Source: Microbacterium commune
GTDB lineage: Bacteria > Actinomycetota > Actinomycetes > Actinomycetales > Microbacteriaceae
Assembly (NCBI RefSeq): GCF_014836945.1
Contig: NZ_JACSPX010000001.1
Location: 1-64,000, forward strand
DNA: 64,000 nt
Direction: 5' to 3'
The translations under genes and the position numbers were made by a program. Shown in pieces: positions 53,486-61,678 of the stretch. Numbering within the stretch: the first letter of the stretch is position 1; each line of letters opens with the position of its first letter. The notes beneath the pieces were generated by a model. It was not told the DNA's origin, did not search any database, and saw only the letters and a program-made list of their open reading frames with translations.

Positions 53486-54826
53486 TCACCGCTCGTCCGA
53501 GACCTCACCGGCCCGATCGTCGAGCGGCCGTGCGGCGAAGCGACGGGTGCTGAGCCACAGGATCACGCCGACGGCCAGCAGGATCCCCGCGAAGAGCCAG
53601 ACGATCGGTCGCTGCTGACTGAGCAGCACGAGGCAGGAGATCACGCCGAGCACGGGCACGAACGTCCACACCCGGAAGTGCTCGTGCTGCACCCTGTCGC
53701 GGCGCAGCACCAGCACCGACACGTTCGCGCTAATGAAGACCAGGAGAAGCAGCAGCACCACGGTCTCGGCGAGGGTTCCGAGGTCGCCGACGAGGGTCAG
53801 CAGCATCGCGACGCCCGTGGTCGAGACGATCGCCACCCACGGCGTGCGCCGTCTGGGCAGCACGCGACCGAGCGGCGAGGGCAGCAGGCCCTGCTCGGCC
53901 ATGCCGAACGCGAGCCGACTGGCCATGATCATGGTGAGCAGCGCGCCGTTGGCGACGGCGATGAGCGCGATGAGGCTGAACAGCCACGACGGCACGCTCA
54001 CCCCGGTCGCCTCGACGACGGCCAGCAGCGGGCCGGATGACTCCTGCAGCTCGTCTGCGGGCAGCGCAGCGGCGCTGGCGACGCCGACGAGCACGTAGAC
54101 GATGCCCGCCGTGACCAGCGCTCCGAACAGCGCTCGCGGGTAGACCCGACTGGGCTGCTTGACCTCTTCGATCACGTTCGCGGAGGTCTCGAACCCGACG
54201 AACGAGTAGTAGGCGACGATCGCACCGCCGAGCACCGCACCCGCGACGCCGACGCCGTCGGGCAGCTCGGTGGCGCGGCCGAGATCTCCGCCACCCCCGC
54301 CGACATACATCGCGACCACGACGATGACGATGACGAGCCCGGAGAGCTCGACGGCGGTCATCACGAGGTTCGTGCCCATCGATTCGCGGATGCCCCTGGC
54401 GTTGAGCAGCCCGACGAGAACGAGGAAGACCATCGCCGCGGGGATGACGGGCACATCGATGAAGGTGGCCAGGTAGTCGCCGGAGAACGCGATGGCGAGG
54501 CCCGCCGCGCTGACCACGCCGGCCGCGAGCATGCTGAACCCGACCAGGAAAGACAGCAGCGGGCTGCGGAACGCGCGCTCCGCGAACACCGCCGCTCCCC
54601 CGGCTCGCGGGTACTTCGTCACGAGCTCGGCGTAGGAGCCCGCAGTCAGCAGTGCGAGCAGCAACGCGACGATCAGGGGCGCCCACAGCATGCCGCCAGC
54701 GCTCTCGGACAGCACGCCCATGAGCGCGTATATCCCGGCGCCGAGCACGTCACCGAGGATGAACGCGAACAGCATCGGCCCGCTGATCGCTCGACGCAGC
54801 CGTGGGGGGTTCTCAGCGGTCTCCAT
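53486..54826 (-). CDS. APC-family amino acid permease
   Basis: A 446-aa permease with about 12 spans. The N-terminal signature is RAISGPMLFAFILGDVLGAGIYALMG (GAGIY unwound helix). Span 6 contains IVAYYSFVGFETSANVIEEVKQPSRVYPRAL, the usual APC motif. The substrate is unspecified. ATG 54826 (METAENPPRLRR) is preceded by TAGCGT at 7 nt, so it is probably leaderless. The gene converges on the Lrp-type regulator, 3 bp apart. Confidence 0.9.
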   Translation of the reverse strand: METAENPPRLRRAISGPMLFAFILGDVLGAGIYALMGVLSESAGGMLWAPLIVALLLALLTAGSYAELVTKYPRAGGAAVFAERAFRSPLLSFLVGFSMLAAGVVSAAGLAIAFSGDYLATFIDVPVIPAAMVFLVLVGLLNARGIRESMGTNLVMTAVELSGLVIVIVVVAMYVGGGGGDLGRATELPDGVGVAGAVLGGAIVAYYSFVGFETSANVIEEVKQPSRVYPRALFGALVTAGIVYVLVGVASAAALPADELQESSGPLLAVVEATGVSVPSWLFSLIALIAVANGALLTMIMASRLAFGMAEQGLLPSPLGRVLPRRRTPWVAIVSTTGVAMLLTLVGDLGTLAETVVLLLLLVFISANVSVLVLRRDRVQHEHFRVWTFVPVLGVISCLVLLSQQRPIVWLFAGILLAVGVILWLSTRRFAARPLDDRAGEVSDER

Positions 54827-54833
54827 GCTCCCG

Positions 54834-54839
54834 ACGCTA
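54834..54839 (-). promoter_or_regulatory. Leaderless-type -10 element of the APC permease gene
   Basis: TAGCGT on the minus strand, 7 nt before ATG 54826. Confidence 0.5.
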
Positions 54840-54912
54840 GGGGCGCCCGACCGGGGCCGCACACGCCTTGACACCGGAGGGATGCTGCGGCTACGTCGTC
54901 ACCGCTGCTCGA

Positions 54913-55470
54913 CTACACCGTCGTATCGGCCTCACGACGCGGCAGCACCCAGCCCGCGCGCGGGAAGTGGCACGTGTATCCGTTCGGGTAGCGCACCAGG
55001 TAGTCCTGGTGCTCGGGCTCGGCCTCCCAGAACGGACCAGCGGGCTCGATGGTGGTCACGGCGGGAGCGGGCCACAGCCCCGATGCGTCGACATCGGCGA
55101 TGGTCTCGCGCGCCACGCGCTCCTGCTCCGCGTCGAGCGGGAAGATCGCCGAGCGGTAGCTCGTTCCGATGTCGTTGCCCTGGCGGTTCAGCGTCGAGGG
55201 GTCGTGGATCTGGAAGAAGAAGGCGAGGATGTCGCGGTACGTCGTCTGCGCGGGATCGAAGACGATCTCGAGCGCCTCGGCGTGCCCGGGGTGGTTGCGA
55301 TAGGTCGCGTGGTCGTTCTCCCCGCCCGTGTAGCCGACGCGCGTCGCCAGCACGCCGGGCTGACGGCGCACGAGATCCTCCATGCCCCAGAAGCATCCGC
55401 CGGCCAGCACGGCCGTCTCGGTGCCGTCTCGGCGGGTGATCTCTCCGGTGTCGCTCGCTCCGCTGGTCAT
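54913..55470 (-). CDS. msrA: Peptide methionine sulfoxide reductase MsrA
   Basis: A 185-aa MsrA that reduces methionine-S-sulfoxide. The active site is [10 protein letters not shown] with Cys26. Conserved [24 protein letters not shown] and [27 protein letters not shown] follow. The C-terminus ends [17 protein letters not shown], whose Cys may be the resolving residue. ATG 55470 has GGAGAAG about 7 nt upstream. Confidence 0.96.
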   Translation of the reverse strand: MTSGASDTGEITRRDGTETAVLAGGCFWGMEDLVRRQPGVLATRVGYTGGENDHATYRNHPGHAEALEIVFDPAQTTYRDILAFFFQIHDPSTLNRQGNDIGTSYRSAIFPLDAEQERVARETIADVDASGLWPAPAVTTIEPAGPFWEAEPEHQDYLVRYPNGYTCHFPRAGWVLPRREADTTV

Positions 55471-55643
55471 GCGCTTCTCCTCGTAGGTCGTGACGGGACT
55501 CGCCTGTCCCCGTTCTCTCCATTCTGCATCCGCTCCTGGGCGGTGGGGCCGGTCGGCGGGGTCCACCTGCCGGAATGCGGCGCGCACCGTCTAGGTTGGT
55601 GCTCAGAGCCGCCTGCCGCCGGTCACCGCATCCGAGGAGAGAA

Positions 55644-56117
55644 ATGCGTCCTTATCTCGACAAGTCCGCACCTGACGTCTGGAAGGCCGCCGGAGAGTAC
55701 TCCCGTGCCGTGGCCAGCGAGGCCGAGCGCCGCGGGCTCTCGCTGCAGGAGAGCGAGTTCATCAAGGTGCGCGCGTCGCAGATCAATGCCTGCGCGTTCT
55801 GCCTCGATCTGCACACCCGCGAGGCACGCAGCGCCGGCATCCCGCAGCAGAAGATCGATCTGCTTCCCGCGTGGCGGGAGACGACGCTCTACTCCGAGCG
55901 CGAGGCCGCCGTGCTGGCCGTGGCCGAGGCCGCGACGCGCATGCCGCTGACCGAGGAGTCGAAAGCCGACCTGTCCGGCGCTCGCGCCGTTCTGGGAGAC
56001 GACACCTTCGCTGCCGCCGAGTGGGTCGCGCTGACCATCAACATGTTCAACCGCATCTCGATCCTCAGCGAGCACCCCGTGCGACCCCGCGGCGACGACG
56101 GCAAGGTGCTGTCATGA
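55644..56117 (+). CDS. AhpD-like carboxymuconolactone decarboxylase family protein
   Basis: A 157-aa alpha-helical CMD/AhpD-family protein, probably a thiol peroxidase or disulfide-handling partner. The redox motif is NACAFCLDLHTREAR (Cys50-x-x-Cys53, His57), with Glu in ESEFIKVRAS. RETTLYSEREAAVLAVAEAATR is typical of the family. ATG 55644 has GAGGAGAG upstream. It overlaps a small GNAT gene by 4 nt and lies beside msrA, hinting at an oxidative-stress group. Confidence 0.88.
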   Translation: MRPYLDKSAPDVWKAAGEYSRAVASEAERRGLSLQESEFIKVRASQINACAFCLDLHTREARSAGIPQQKIDLLPAWRETTLYSEREAAVLAVAEAATRMPLTEESKADLSGARAVLGDDTFAAAEWVALTINMFNRISILSEHPVRPRGDDGKVLS

Positions 56118-56464
56118 CCGAGGAGCGCTTCATCGTGCGCCACCTTCCCGACGAGTCGCGTTACGTGCTGATCGACCGCGGCGACGACGGCACGCAGTCG
56201 ACGGAGATCGGCGAGGAGTCCTATGTCGACGTCGGCGACGAACGCGTGCTGTTCCACACCGGGGTCTCCGACGAGTACGGCGGGCAGGGTCTGGGGTCGA
56301 CGCTGGTGCGCGCGGTCGTCGAAGACGTGATCGCCGCGGGCAAGAGCATCGTGCCGGTCTGCCCGTACGTGGTGGCGTGGCTGCCGAGGCATCCGGAGTA
56401 TCAGCAGCACGTCGTCGAGCGCCGCAGCGAGCACGGCGACGCGATCCGGGCTCGGCAGGGCTGA
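56114..56464 (+). CDS. Small GNAT-like N-acetyltransferase (YjdJ type)
   Basis: A 116-aa reduced GNAT domain of the COG2388/YjdJ group. Features are SYVDVGDERVLFHTGVSDEYGGQGLGSTLVRAVVEDVIAAG and IVPVCPYVVAWLPRHPEYQ. Members are single beta-strand-poor GNATs with unknown substrates. The start ATG 56114 overlaps the AhpD-like stop, so the two are coupled. Confidence 0.87.
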   Translation: MTEERFIVRHLPDESRYVLIDRGDDGTQSTEIGEESYVDVGDERVLFHTGVSDEYGGQGLGSTLVRAVVEDVIAAGKSIVPVCPYVVAWLPRHPEYQQHVVERRSEHGDAIRARQG

Positions 56465-56465
56465 G

Positions 56466-57461
56466 CTACACGCGCGGGCGCAGCCGCACACCCGGGAGCG
56501 GCGGCGCGGGCAGCGGGGCGAGCCGGCCCTCCGGATACGGTCCGAACAGCACCGGTTTGCCCTCGTCACGCGGATCGGCCTGCTCGAAGCCGAGCTCAGC
56601 CTGATAGCGGCGGCGGAACTCCTCGATCTCATCGTGACTGCGTCCGATGAAGTTCCACCACATCACGATCTGCTCGCCCAGTGGCACACCCCCGAGCAGG
56701 ATCACGCGCGCGCCCTCGGCGCCCGCCTCGATGGTCATGGTGTCGGCGCCGGTGGGCACATAGCCGAGCTCCCGGTGCTGCACCGAGGCGCCGTTCAGGA
56801 CGATCGATCCGGTCTCGGCGAGGGTGGCGTGCTCGAAATCGCGACGCACCGGTAGCTGTACGCGGGCGCCGGGCTGCAGCGTCAGCTCCGCGCCGAGCAT
56901 GTCGGGTGTGCGGGTGTCGACCGGCGAGGTCGAGCCGAGCAGCGAACCGATGAACACTCGCACGCTCGCCCCGGGCAGGTCGACGGGCTCGGGCGCGTAG
57001 TGCGCGAACCCGTGCTCGGTGAACCGCGTCGCGTCGGGAAGGGCGTACCAGAGCTGCACGCCGTGCAGCACCGTGGTGTCGGGCGTGCTGATCTCCTGAT
57101 GGGTGATGCCCTGACCTGCGACCATCAGGTTCAGCTCACCCGGCAGCACAGCCGCGGCGACCCCGTTCGAATCGAGATGGTCGATCCGCCCGGTGAACAG
57201 CCACGACACCGTGGCGAGTCCTGTGTGGGGATGGCGCGGCACCTCCATCCCGCCGGTCTCGGCGACGTCGTCGGGGCCGTAGTGATCGAGGAAGCACCAG
57301 GCGCCGACGAGCGATCGACGCTTCTGCGGCAGAGTCCGGTAGACCGTCATCGCCCGGATACCGCCGAGCGGCACCTCCCGAGGCGTGAGGACCTCCACGG
57401 AGGTGCAGGGCTCCCCCGGGTCGAGAACGCTCAGCGAGGGGTTCTTCTCGAGATTGGTCAT
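56466..57461 (-). CDS. Pirin family protein
   Basis: A 331-aa bicupin pirin. The metal-binding motifs are FLDHYGPDDVAETGGMEVPRHPHTGLATVSWLF and GELNLMVAGQGITHQEIS. The C-terminal cupin contains GGVPLGEQIVMWWNFIGRSHDEI. Some pirins have quercetinase activity; others act in regulation. ATG 57461 has AGGAG 5-6 nt upstream. It converges on the small GNAT gene, 1 bp apart. Confidence 0.92.
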   Translation of the reverse strand: MTNLEKNPSLSVLDPGEPCTSVEVLTPREVPLGGIRAMTVYRTLPQKRRSLVGAWCFLDHYGPDDVAETGGMEVPRHPHTGLATVSWLFTGRIDHLDSNGVAAAVLPGELNLMVAGQGITHQEISTPDTTVLHGVQLWYALPDATRFTEHGFAHYAPEPVDLPGASVRVFIGSLLGSTSPVDTRTPDMLGAELTLQPGARVQLPVRRDFEHATLAETGSIVLNGASVQHRELGYVPTGADTMTIEAGAEGARVILLGGVPLGEQIVMWWNFIGRSHDEIEEFRRRYQAELGFEQADPRDEGKPVLFGPYPEGRLAPLPAPPLPGVRLRPRV

Positions 57462-57482
57462 CGCGGCTCCTCGGGCTGTTGC

Positions 57483-57509
57483 GACGTCATGCGGGATGAC
57501 GTCAGCGTA
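57483..57509 (-). promoter_or_regulatory. Inverted repeat and -10 element upstream of pirin
   Basis: GACGTCAT (57483-57490) and ATGACGTC (57496-57503) form a perfect 8-bp inverted repeat around GCGGG. Minus-strand TACGCT (57504-57509) abuts it, so the repeat covers the predicted transcription start. This is a likely operator for an unidentified repressor; a 5' hairpin is the alternative. Confidence 0.5.
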
Positions 57510-57672
57510 GCCGCGAACCACGCGGCTCGGGTCATGCCTCGGTGGCGCTGCCGCGCTGGAGGGCACTTCCGGCCGCCGAGGTCAACCCCCTCACCATCAC
57601 GAGCCGCAGAGCCGACGCTGGAGAAGATCACGTGGCGCGGATCGCTCCGCCCACCCGATGTCAGGAGTCGAC

Positions 57673-58308
57673 ATGAGCACACCCGGTTCGGATCCACGTG
57701 AGCGTGAACCCGCAGCCGTCTCGGCGCAGCGAGGCCCCACGCAGCGCGAAGAGGCGCTGGAACGCGAACAGGAGCGCTTCGGTGGCTTCAAGTGGGGCTC
57801 CGCCTTCTTCGGCTGGCTCACCGCGACCGGAACGGCGGTTCTGCTGACGGCGCTGCTGAGCGCGGTCGGGGCGGGCCTCGGGCTGGGTGTCGCCGAAGGC
57901 GACGTCGAGGATGCCGCTAACGAGATCGGTGCGAATGCCCAGACCGTCACCATCATCGGTGCGATCGCTCTGGCCGTCGTGCTGTTCATCGCCTACTACT
58001 GCGGCGGCTACGTCGCCGGTCGGATGGCGCGGTTCTCCGGGGCGAAGCAGGGTCTGGCCGTCTGGGTCTGGGCCATCGTCATCGCGATCGTGGTGGCCAT
58101 CGTCGCCGCTGTGGCCGGTTCGCAGTTCAACGTCCTCGGTCAGCTGAACAGCTTCCCGCGTATCCCCGTGGACGAGGGCAGCCTCACGGTCACCGGCATC
58201 ATCACCGCGATCGTCGTCGCTCTCGTCAGTCTGGGCGGCGCGATCCTCGGCGGCATCGGAGGCATGCGCTACCACCGCCGCGTCGACCGCGTGGGACTCG
58301 GACGATGA
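57673..58308 (+). CDS. Four-span membrane protein of unknown function
   Basis: A 211-aa protein. The hydrophilic N-terminus contains TQREEALEREQERFGGFKWGSAFFGWL. Four spans follow at about 47-72, 94-114, 125-149 and 175-198, several rich in Gly, Ala and Val, with RMARFSGAKQGL between spans 2 and 3. The spans resemble TIGR04086/YrzE-like membrane proteins, but I am not certain. ATG 57673 is chosen with AGGAG 5 nt upstream; ATG 57658 adds five residues. It precedes the PRC-barrel gene by 58 bp in the same direction. Confidence 0.75.
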   Translation: MSTPGSDPREREPAAVSAQRGPTQREEALEREQERFGGFKWGSAFFGWLTATGTAVLLTALLSAVGAGLGLGVAEGDVEDAANEIGANAQTVTIIGAIALAVVLFIAYYCGGYVAGRMARFSGAKQGLAVWVWAIVIAIVVAIVAAVAGSQFNVLGQLNSFPRIPVDEGSLTVTGIITAIVVALVSLGGAILGGIGGMRYHRRVDRVGLGR

Positions 58309-58366
58309 ACCGCCGGCTGGCAGGGGCGGCGACCGCCTCTGCCGCGGCCTGACAGGAGGGCAACCC

Positions 58367-58975
58367 ATGATCGACGCATACCGGATCAACAGCCTGTTCG
58401 ATGCTGAGGTCGTCGACGCCGACGGGTCGAGAATCGGCACGGTGAAGCACGTGTACGTCGACCCCGACGGCGGCCAGCCGCTCTATGCCGGCGTCACCAC
58501 CGGCTGGTTCGGCAGAGGGGAGTCGTTCGTGCCACTGCGCGACGCCGAGTTCGACGGCGAGGTGCTGCACGTCACGTACGACAAGGACACGATCACGCAC
58601 GCCCCGCGCATCGATGCCGACGGCACTCTGACCGACGACGACATCGACCGCATCCAGGATCACTACGACGGCGAACGCGAAGACGACTCGCGCGTCGACG
58701 ACTCGCGCGTCGACGAGCACGACGCGCGTCCACGTGCGGACGAGCGTGGCGCGAGCCAGGACGACGCTCGGACGGGCCCCGATGTGGTGAACGACCAGCG
58801 GCCGCCACGCAAGCGCATCCGCATCCACCGGTACGTCATCGCTGACCAGCGGGCAGACGCCGCTCCCCTGGCGCACGATGACGCGACACCGGATGGAGTC
58901 AGGGCCGATCAGGCTCGGTACGAGCCGGCGGAGCAGCCGCCGGTCGACCGGACCGACGAGCCGCGCTCCAGCTGA
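58367..58975 (+). CDS. PRC-barrel domain protein with a degenerate acidic tail
   Basis: A 202-aa protein. The first 75 residues are a PRC-barrel (INSLFDAEVVDADGSRIGTVKHVYVD, TTGWFGRGESFVPL). An acidic linker has a perfect 15-bp DNA tandem repeat (58682-58711) encoding DDSRV twice. The tail has one RIRIHRYVIADQ segment resembling the start of the DUF2382/YsnF domain that often follows PRC-barrels in stress proteins, but the rest of that domain is missing. ATG 58367 follows a GGAGGG. Function unknown. Confidence 0.82.
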   Translation: MIDAYRINSLFDAEVVDADGSRIGTVKHVYVDPDGGQPLYAGVTTGWFGRGESFVPLRDAEFDGEVLHVTYDKDTITHAPRIDADGTLTDDDIDRIQDHYDGEREDDSRVDDSRVDEHDARPRADERGASQDDARTGPDVVNDQRPPRKRIRIHRYVIADQRADAAPLAHDDATPDGVRADQARYEPAEQPPVDRTDEPRSS

Positions 58976-59608
58976 CGCTCCGGCTCACCGGCTGACGGCG
59001 CGCGCTCGTCCGGTCGACGCGCTGCGGTGTCCTCCCGAGCCGAAGGTAGAGCACGATCAGGCCGACGGCCGCCGCCACGGCGAGAGCCAGCGCCGCGCTG
59101 CCGGAGTCGACGAACGCCCCGGTGAGCGACAGCCACGCCGGGACGGCGGCCGTGGCGATGCCCTCACCGACCGCGATGGCACCGGTGAACCGTGCCAGGT
59201 GGGTCCTGCCGAGGCCGAGCAGCAGGAAGAACAGCAGCCAGAGCAGCGCCCAGAGCACCCAGATCACCGCGAAGACGCGGCCGCCCGCAGCCCAGGTCCT
59301 CTCCGCGAAGCCGATCGCCGCGACCGCGACGAAGAGCGAGAACCAGCCGAGACCTGTGGCGGGCAGATCCGCCAGGGCGTTGATGCCCACCCAGAGGTAG
59401 GTGAAGCCGAAGAGGTACAGGCCGCTCGCGGCGAAGATCACCGCCGGGTCGTCGTTCGCTGTCATGACCATGACGGTGGGGGTGATGACCTGCATGGCGC
59501 CGACGAACAGATTGAGCGGAGCTGCGGCTCGGGGGTCATCGCGCCGAGCAGCATGATGCCGTTGATGATCAGCACGGCACCGGCGTAGAAGAGCCCGATG
59601 TCGGACAT
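58899..59608 (-). pseudogene. AmiS/UreI-family transporter gene with a -1 frameshift
   Basis: The frame opens at ATG 59608 (AAGGAG nearby) with MSDIGLFYAGAVLIINGIML, the AmiS/UreI N-terminus of small-amide or urea channels. At the C5 run at 59531-59535 it shifts; the other frame continues with LNLFVGAMQVITPTVMVMTA, FGFTYLWVGINALADLP and the remaining spans to a stop at 58899. Adding one C restores a protein of about 236 aa reading MTPRAAAPLN across the joint. The break may be real, a sequencing error, or slippage. The 3' end overlaps the convergent PRC-barrel gene by 77 bp. Confidence 0.8.
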
Positions 59609-59645
59609 CTGGTCGCTCCTTCGAGAAGGGCGATGGCAGGCATTG

Positions 59646-59853
59646 CGTACGAGGCCATCGCGGGTGGGGGGCATCGGCCCGACGATGGCGTCGACAACCA
59701 TCTCGTACGGCGCGACCGCGATGATCGTGCAGCCTGATCGGAATGTAGTCGAAAGCGCGTCGCCGCCCGCAGGCGGCCGCGGCACTTCCGATCCGATCCG
59801 GATCTGCCTCCGAACCACTCGACAAGCGGCCCTCGGGCCGATCCGAGGATCGG
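59646..59853. repeat. Inverted repeats in the gap before the molybdoprotein gene
   Basis: The 251-bp gap between the AmiS-like gene and the molybdoprotein has no gene I can support. It holds a bipartite structure: CGTACGAG/CTCGTACG (59646-59653 and 59702-59709) enclosing GCCATCG/CGATGGC (59654-59660 and 59683-59689). Two mutually exclusive hairpins also lie just before the start: CGGCCC/GGGCCG (59827-59840) and CCGATCC/GGATCGG (59838-59853). Confidence 0.5.
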
Positions 59854-59859
59854 GGAACA

Positions 59860-61452
59860 ATGTCGAAACAGAATCGTCGCGGCGCGTTCATCGCGTTCGC
59901 CGCAGTCGCCGGGGTGGTCAGCGGCCTGGTGTTCCTCGCCGCCGCGGAGTTGTCGGCGCTGCTGGTGGCCCGCGATGCGAGCCCGCTGCTGGCCGTCGGC
60001 TCGTTCGTCATCGACGTCGTTCCGCAGCCTCTCAAGGAGTTCGCCATCTCGACGTTCGGCGAATTCGACAAGGTCGCGCTGCTGATCGGCCTCGGTCTCG
60101 CGGTTGTCATCGCATCAGCGGCCGCAGGCGTCCTGCAGCTGGCGCGGCCGCCGCTCGGCGCGATCGCGCTCGGCATCGCAGGGGCGGCATCCGTGGCCGC
60201 GACGACGACGCGAGCCGGGGTGACCCCGCTCGCCTTCCTTCCCTCGGTGCTCGGTGCGGTCGCGGGAATCGCGGCGCTCATCGTCCTGTGCCGACGGCTG
60301 CGCACCTGGCAGCGCGCCGCCGCCATCCCCGACCCCGGCGCGGGTGGCGACGCCGGCGCGGACGGCGCAGCCGCCGGCGTGTCGGTCGACCGGCGCCGGT
60401 TCTTCGCGCTCGCCGGCATCGCCGGTGCCTCCGCGCTGGTCGTGGGGATCACCTCCCGCGTGGTGAGCGCGACGAGCTCGTCCGTGGCGGCGATCCGCAA
60501 GGGGCTGCGGCTGCCACCGGCGCGGACATCCGTGACCATCCCCGACGGGGCCGAGCTCGACATCCCGGGAATCTCGCCGCTGTTCACGCCGAACGCCGAC
60601 TTCTACCGGGTCGACACCGCTCTCACCGTGCCCACGGTGGACCCCGCGAGCTGGCGGCTCGTGATCGACGGCATGGTCGACAAGCGAGTCGAGCTCTCGT
60701 TCGACGAGCTGGTGGAGATGGGACTGGACGAGTACGCGATCACCCTGACCTGCGTCTCGAACGTCGTAGGCGGCGATCTGGTCGGCAACGCGATGTGGCT
60801 GGGTGTGCCGATCCGAGATGTGCTGCGGCTCGCCGGCCCGCAGACCGACGCCGACATGGTGCTGTCGCGTAGCGTGGACGGCTACACCGCCAGCACCCCG
60901 CTGTCGGCGCTCACCGACGCCGGCCGCGATGCGATCCTCGCCGTCGGCATGAACGGACAGCCGCTCCCACTCGAGCACGGATTCCCCGTCCGCATGGTGG
61001 TGCCCGGGCTGTACGGGTACGTGTCGGCGACGAAGTGGGTCACCGAGCTGAAGGTCACCACGTTCGAGAAGGACGAGGCGTACTGGACGCCGCGCGGCTA
61101 CAGCGCGCAGGCCCCCATCAAGTTCTCGTCGCGCATCGACACCCCGAAGATCGGCAAGAGCGTCGCGGCCGGACGCATCCCGATCGCCGGTGTCGCCTGG
61201 GCGCAGACGGTGGGCATCGAAGCCGTCGAGGTGCGCATCGACGACGGCGAATGGCAGCGAGCAACGCTGTCCGCTCCGATCAGCACCGACACCTGGGTGC
61301 AGTGGATGCTGGAGTGGGATGCCACCCCCGGCACCCACTACGTCACCGTGCGCGCGATCAACAAGAACGGCGAGATGCAGATCCAGGAGAGCGCCCCCAT
61401 CGCCCCCGACGGATCGACGGGCTGGCAGCGATCCCTGATCGCCGTGAGCTGA
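59860..61452 (+). CDS. Membrane-anchored sulfite-oxidase-type molybdopterin oxidoreductase
   Basis: A 530-aa protein. The N-terminal third has four spans (about residues 8-35, 70-93, 97-113, 118-142). A twin-Arg-like motif DRRRFFALAGIAGASAL follows near residue 175, then another hydrophobic segment. The SUOX molybdopterin domain covers about 230-420: SWRLVIDGMVDKRVELSFDEL, LTCVSNVVGGDLVGNAMWLGVPI with the likely Mo-ligand Cys, and HGFPVRMVVPGLYGYVSATKWV. A C-terminal dimerisation-type domain follows. The catalytic part should face outward. The physiological substrate and electron acceptor are unknown. ATG 59860 has GGGGAA nearby. Confidence 0.9.
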   Translation: MSKQNRRGAFIAFAAVAGVVSGLVFLAAAELSALLVARDASPLLAVGSFVIDVVPQPLKEFAISTFGEFDKVALLIGLGLAVVIASAAAGVLQLARPPLGAIALGIAGAASVAATTTRAGVTPLAFLPSVLGAVAGIAALIVLCRRLRTWQRAAAIPDPGAGGDAGADGAAAGVSVDRRRFFALAGIAGASALVVGITSRVVSATSSSVAAIRKGLRLPPARTSVTIPDGAELDIPGISPLFTPNADFYRVDTALTVPTVDPASWRLVIDGMVDKRVELSFDELVEMGLDEYAITLTCVSNVVGGDLVGNAMWLGVPIRDVLRLAGPQTDADMVLSRSVDGYTASTPLSALTDAGRDAILAVGMNGQPLPLEHGFPVRMVVPGLYGYVSATKWVTELKVTTFEKDEAYWTPRGYSAQAPIKFSSRIDTPKIGKSVAAGRIPIAGVAWAQTVGIEAVEVRIDDGEWQRATLSAPISTDTWVQWMLEWDATPGTHYVTVRAINKNGEMQIQESAPIAPDGSTGWQRSLIAVS

Positions 61453-61475
61453 GTTTCGCGCGCCGCAGAATGAGG

Positions 61476-61501
61476 AAACCCCCGCCTGAGCGGGGGTTTT
61501 T
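61476..61501. terminator. Intrinsic terminator between the molybdoprotein and tRNA-Gln
   Basis: AAACCCCCGC/GCGGGGGTTT with a CTGA loop and a run of five T on the plus strand is a textbook intrinsic terminator. The A tract on the other arm lets it also end the convergent tRNA transcript. Confidence 0.92.
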
Positions 61502-61506
61502 CTCTG

Positions 61507-61578
61507 CTGGGGTACCTGGACTCGAACCAAGAACAACTGAACCAGAATCAGCCGTGTTGCCAATTACACCATACCCCA
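61507..61578 (-). tRNA. tRNA-Gln (anticodon CTG)
   Basis: A 72-nt cloverleaf on the minus strand. The acceptor is TGGGGTA with TACCCCA and discriminator G. The anticodon arm is GCTGA-TTCTGGT-TCAGT, with CTG at 34-36. The T arm is CTTGG-TTCGAGT-CCAGG. The next bases read CAG, so CCA is not encoded. Confidence 0.93.
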
Positions 61579-61678
61579 AGGGCGAAACCGGAGCCTCGCA
61601 CCGAGAGTCAAGCTTACCCGAGCCGCCCGCAGATGGCGAATCGGCGCCGGATGCCCGGGCGTGGCGCGTCCGCCTCGA

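Noticed and set aside
56466..57461. Pirin gene as a phiC31-type attB site
   Set aside because: phiC31 uses a pirin-like gene in Streptomyces, but this pirin is intact and has no integrase beside it.
59609..59860. In-frame upstream extension of the AmiS-like gene
   Set aside because: A frame continues upstream of ATG 59608, but the clear AAGGAG and the family N-terminus fix the start at 59608.
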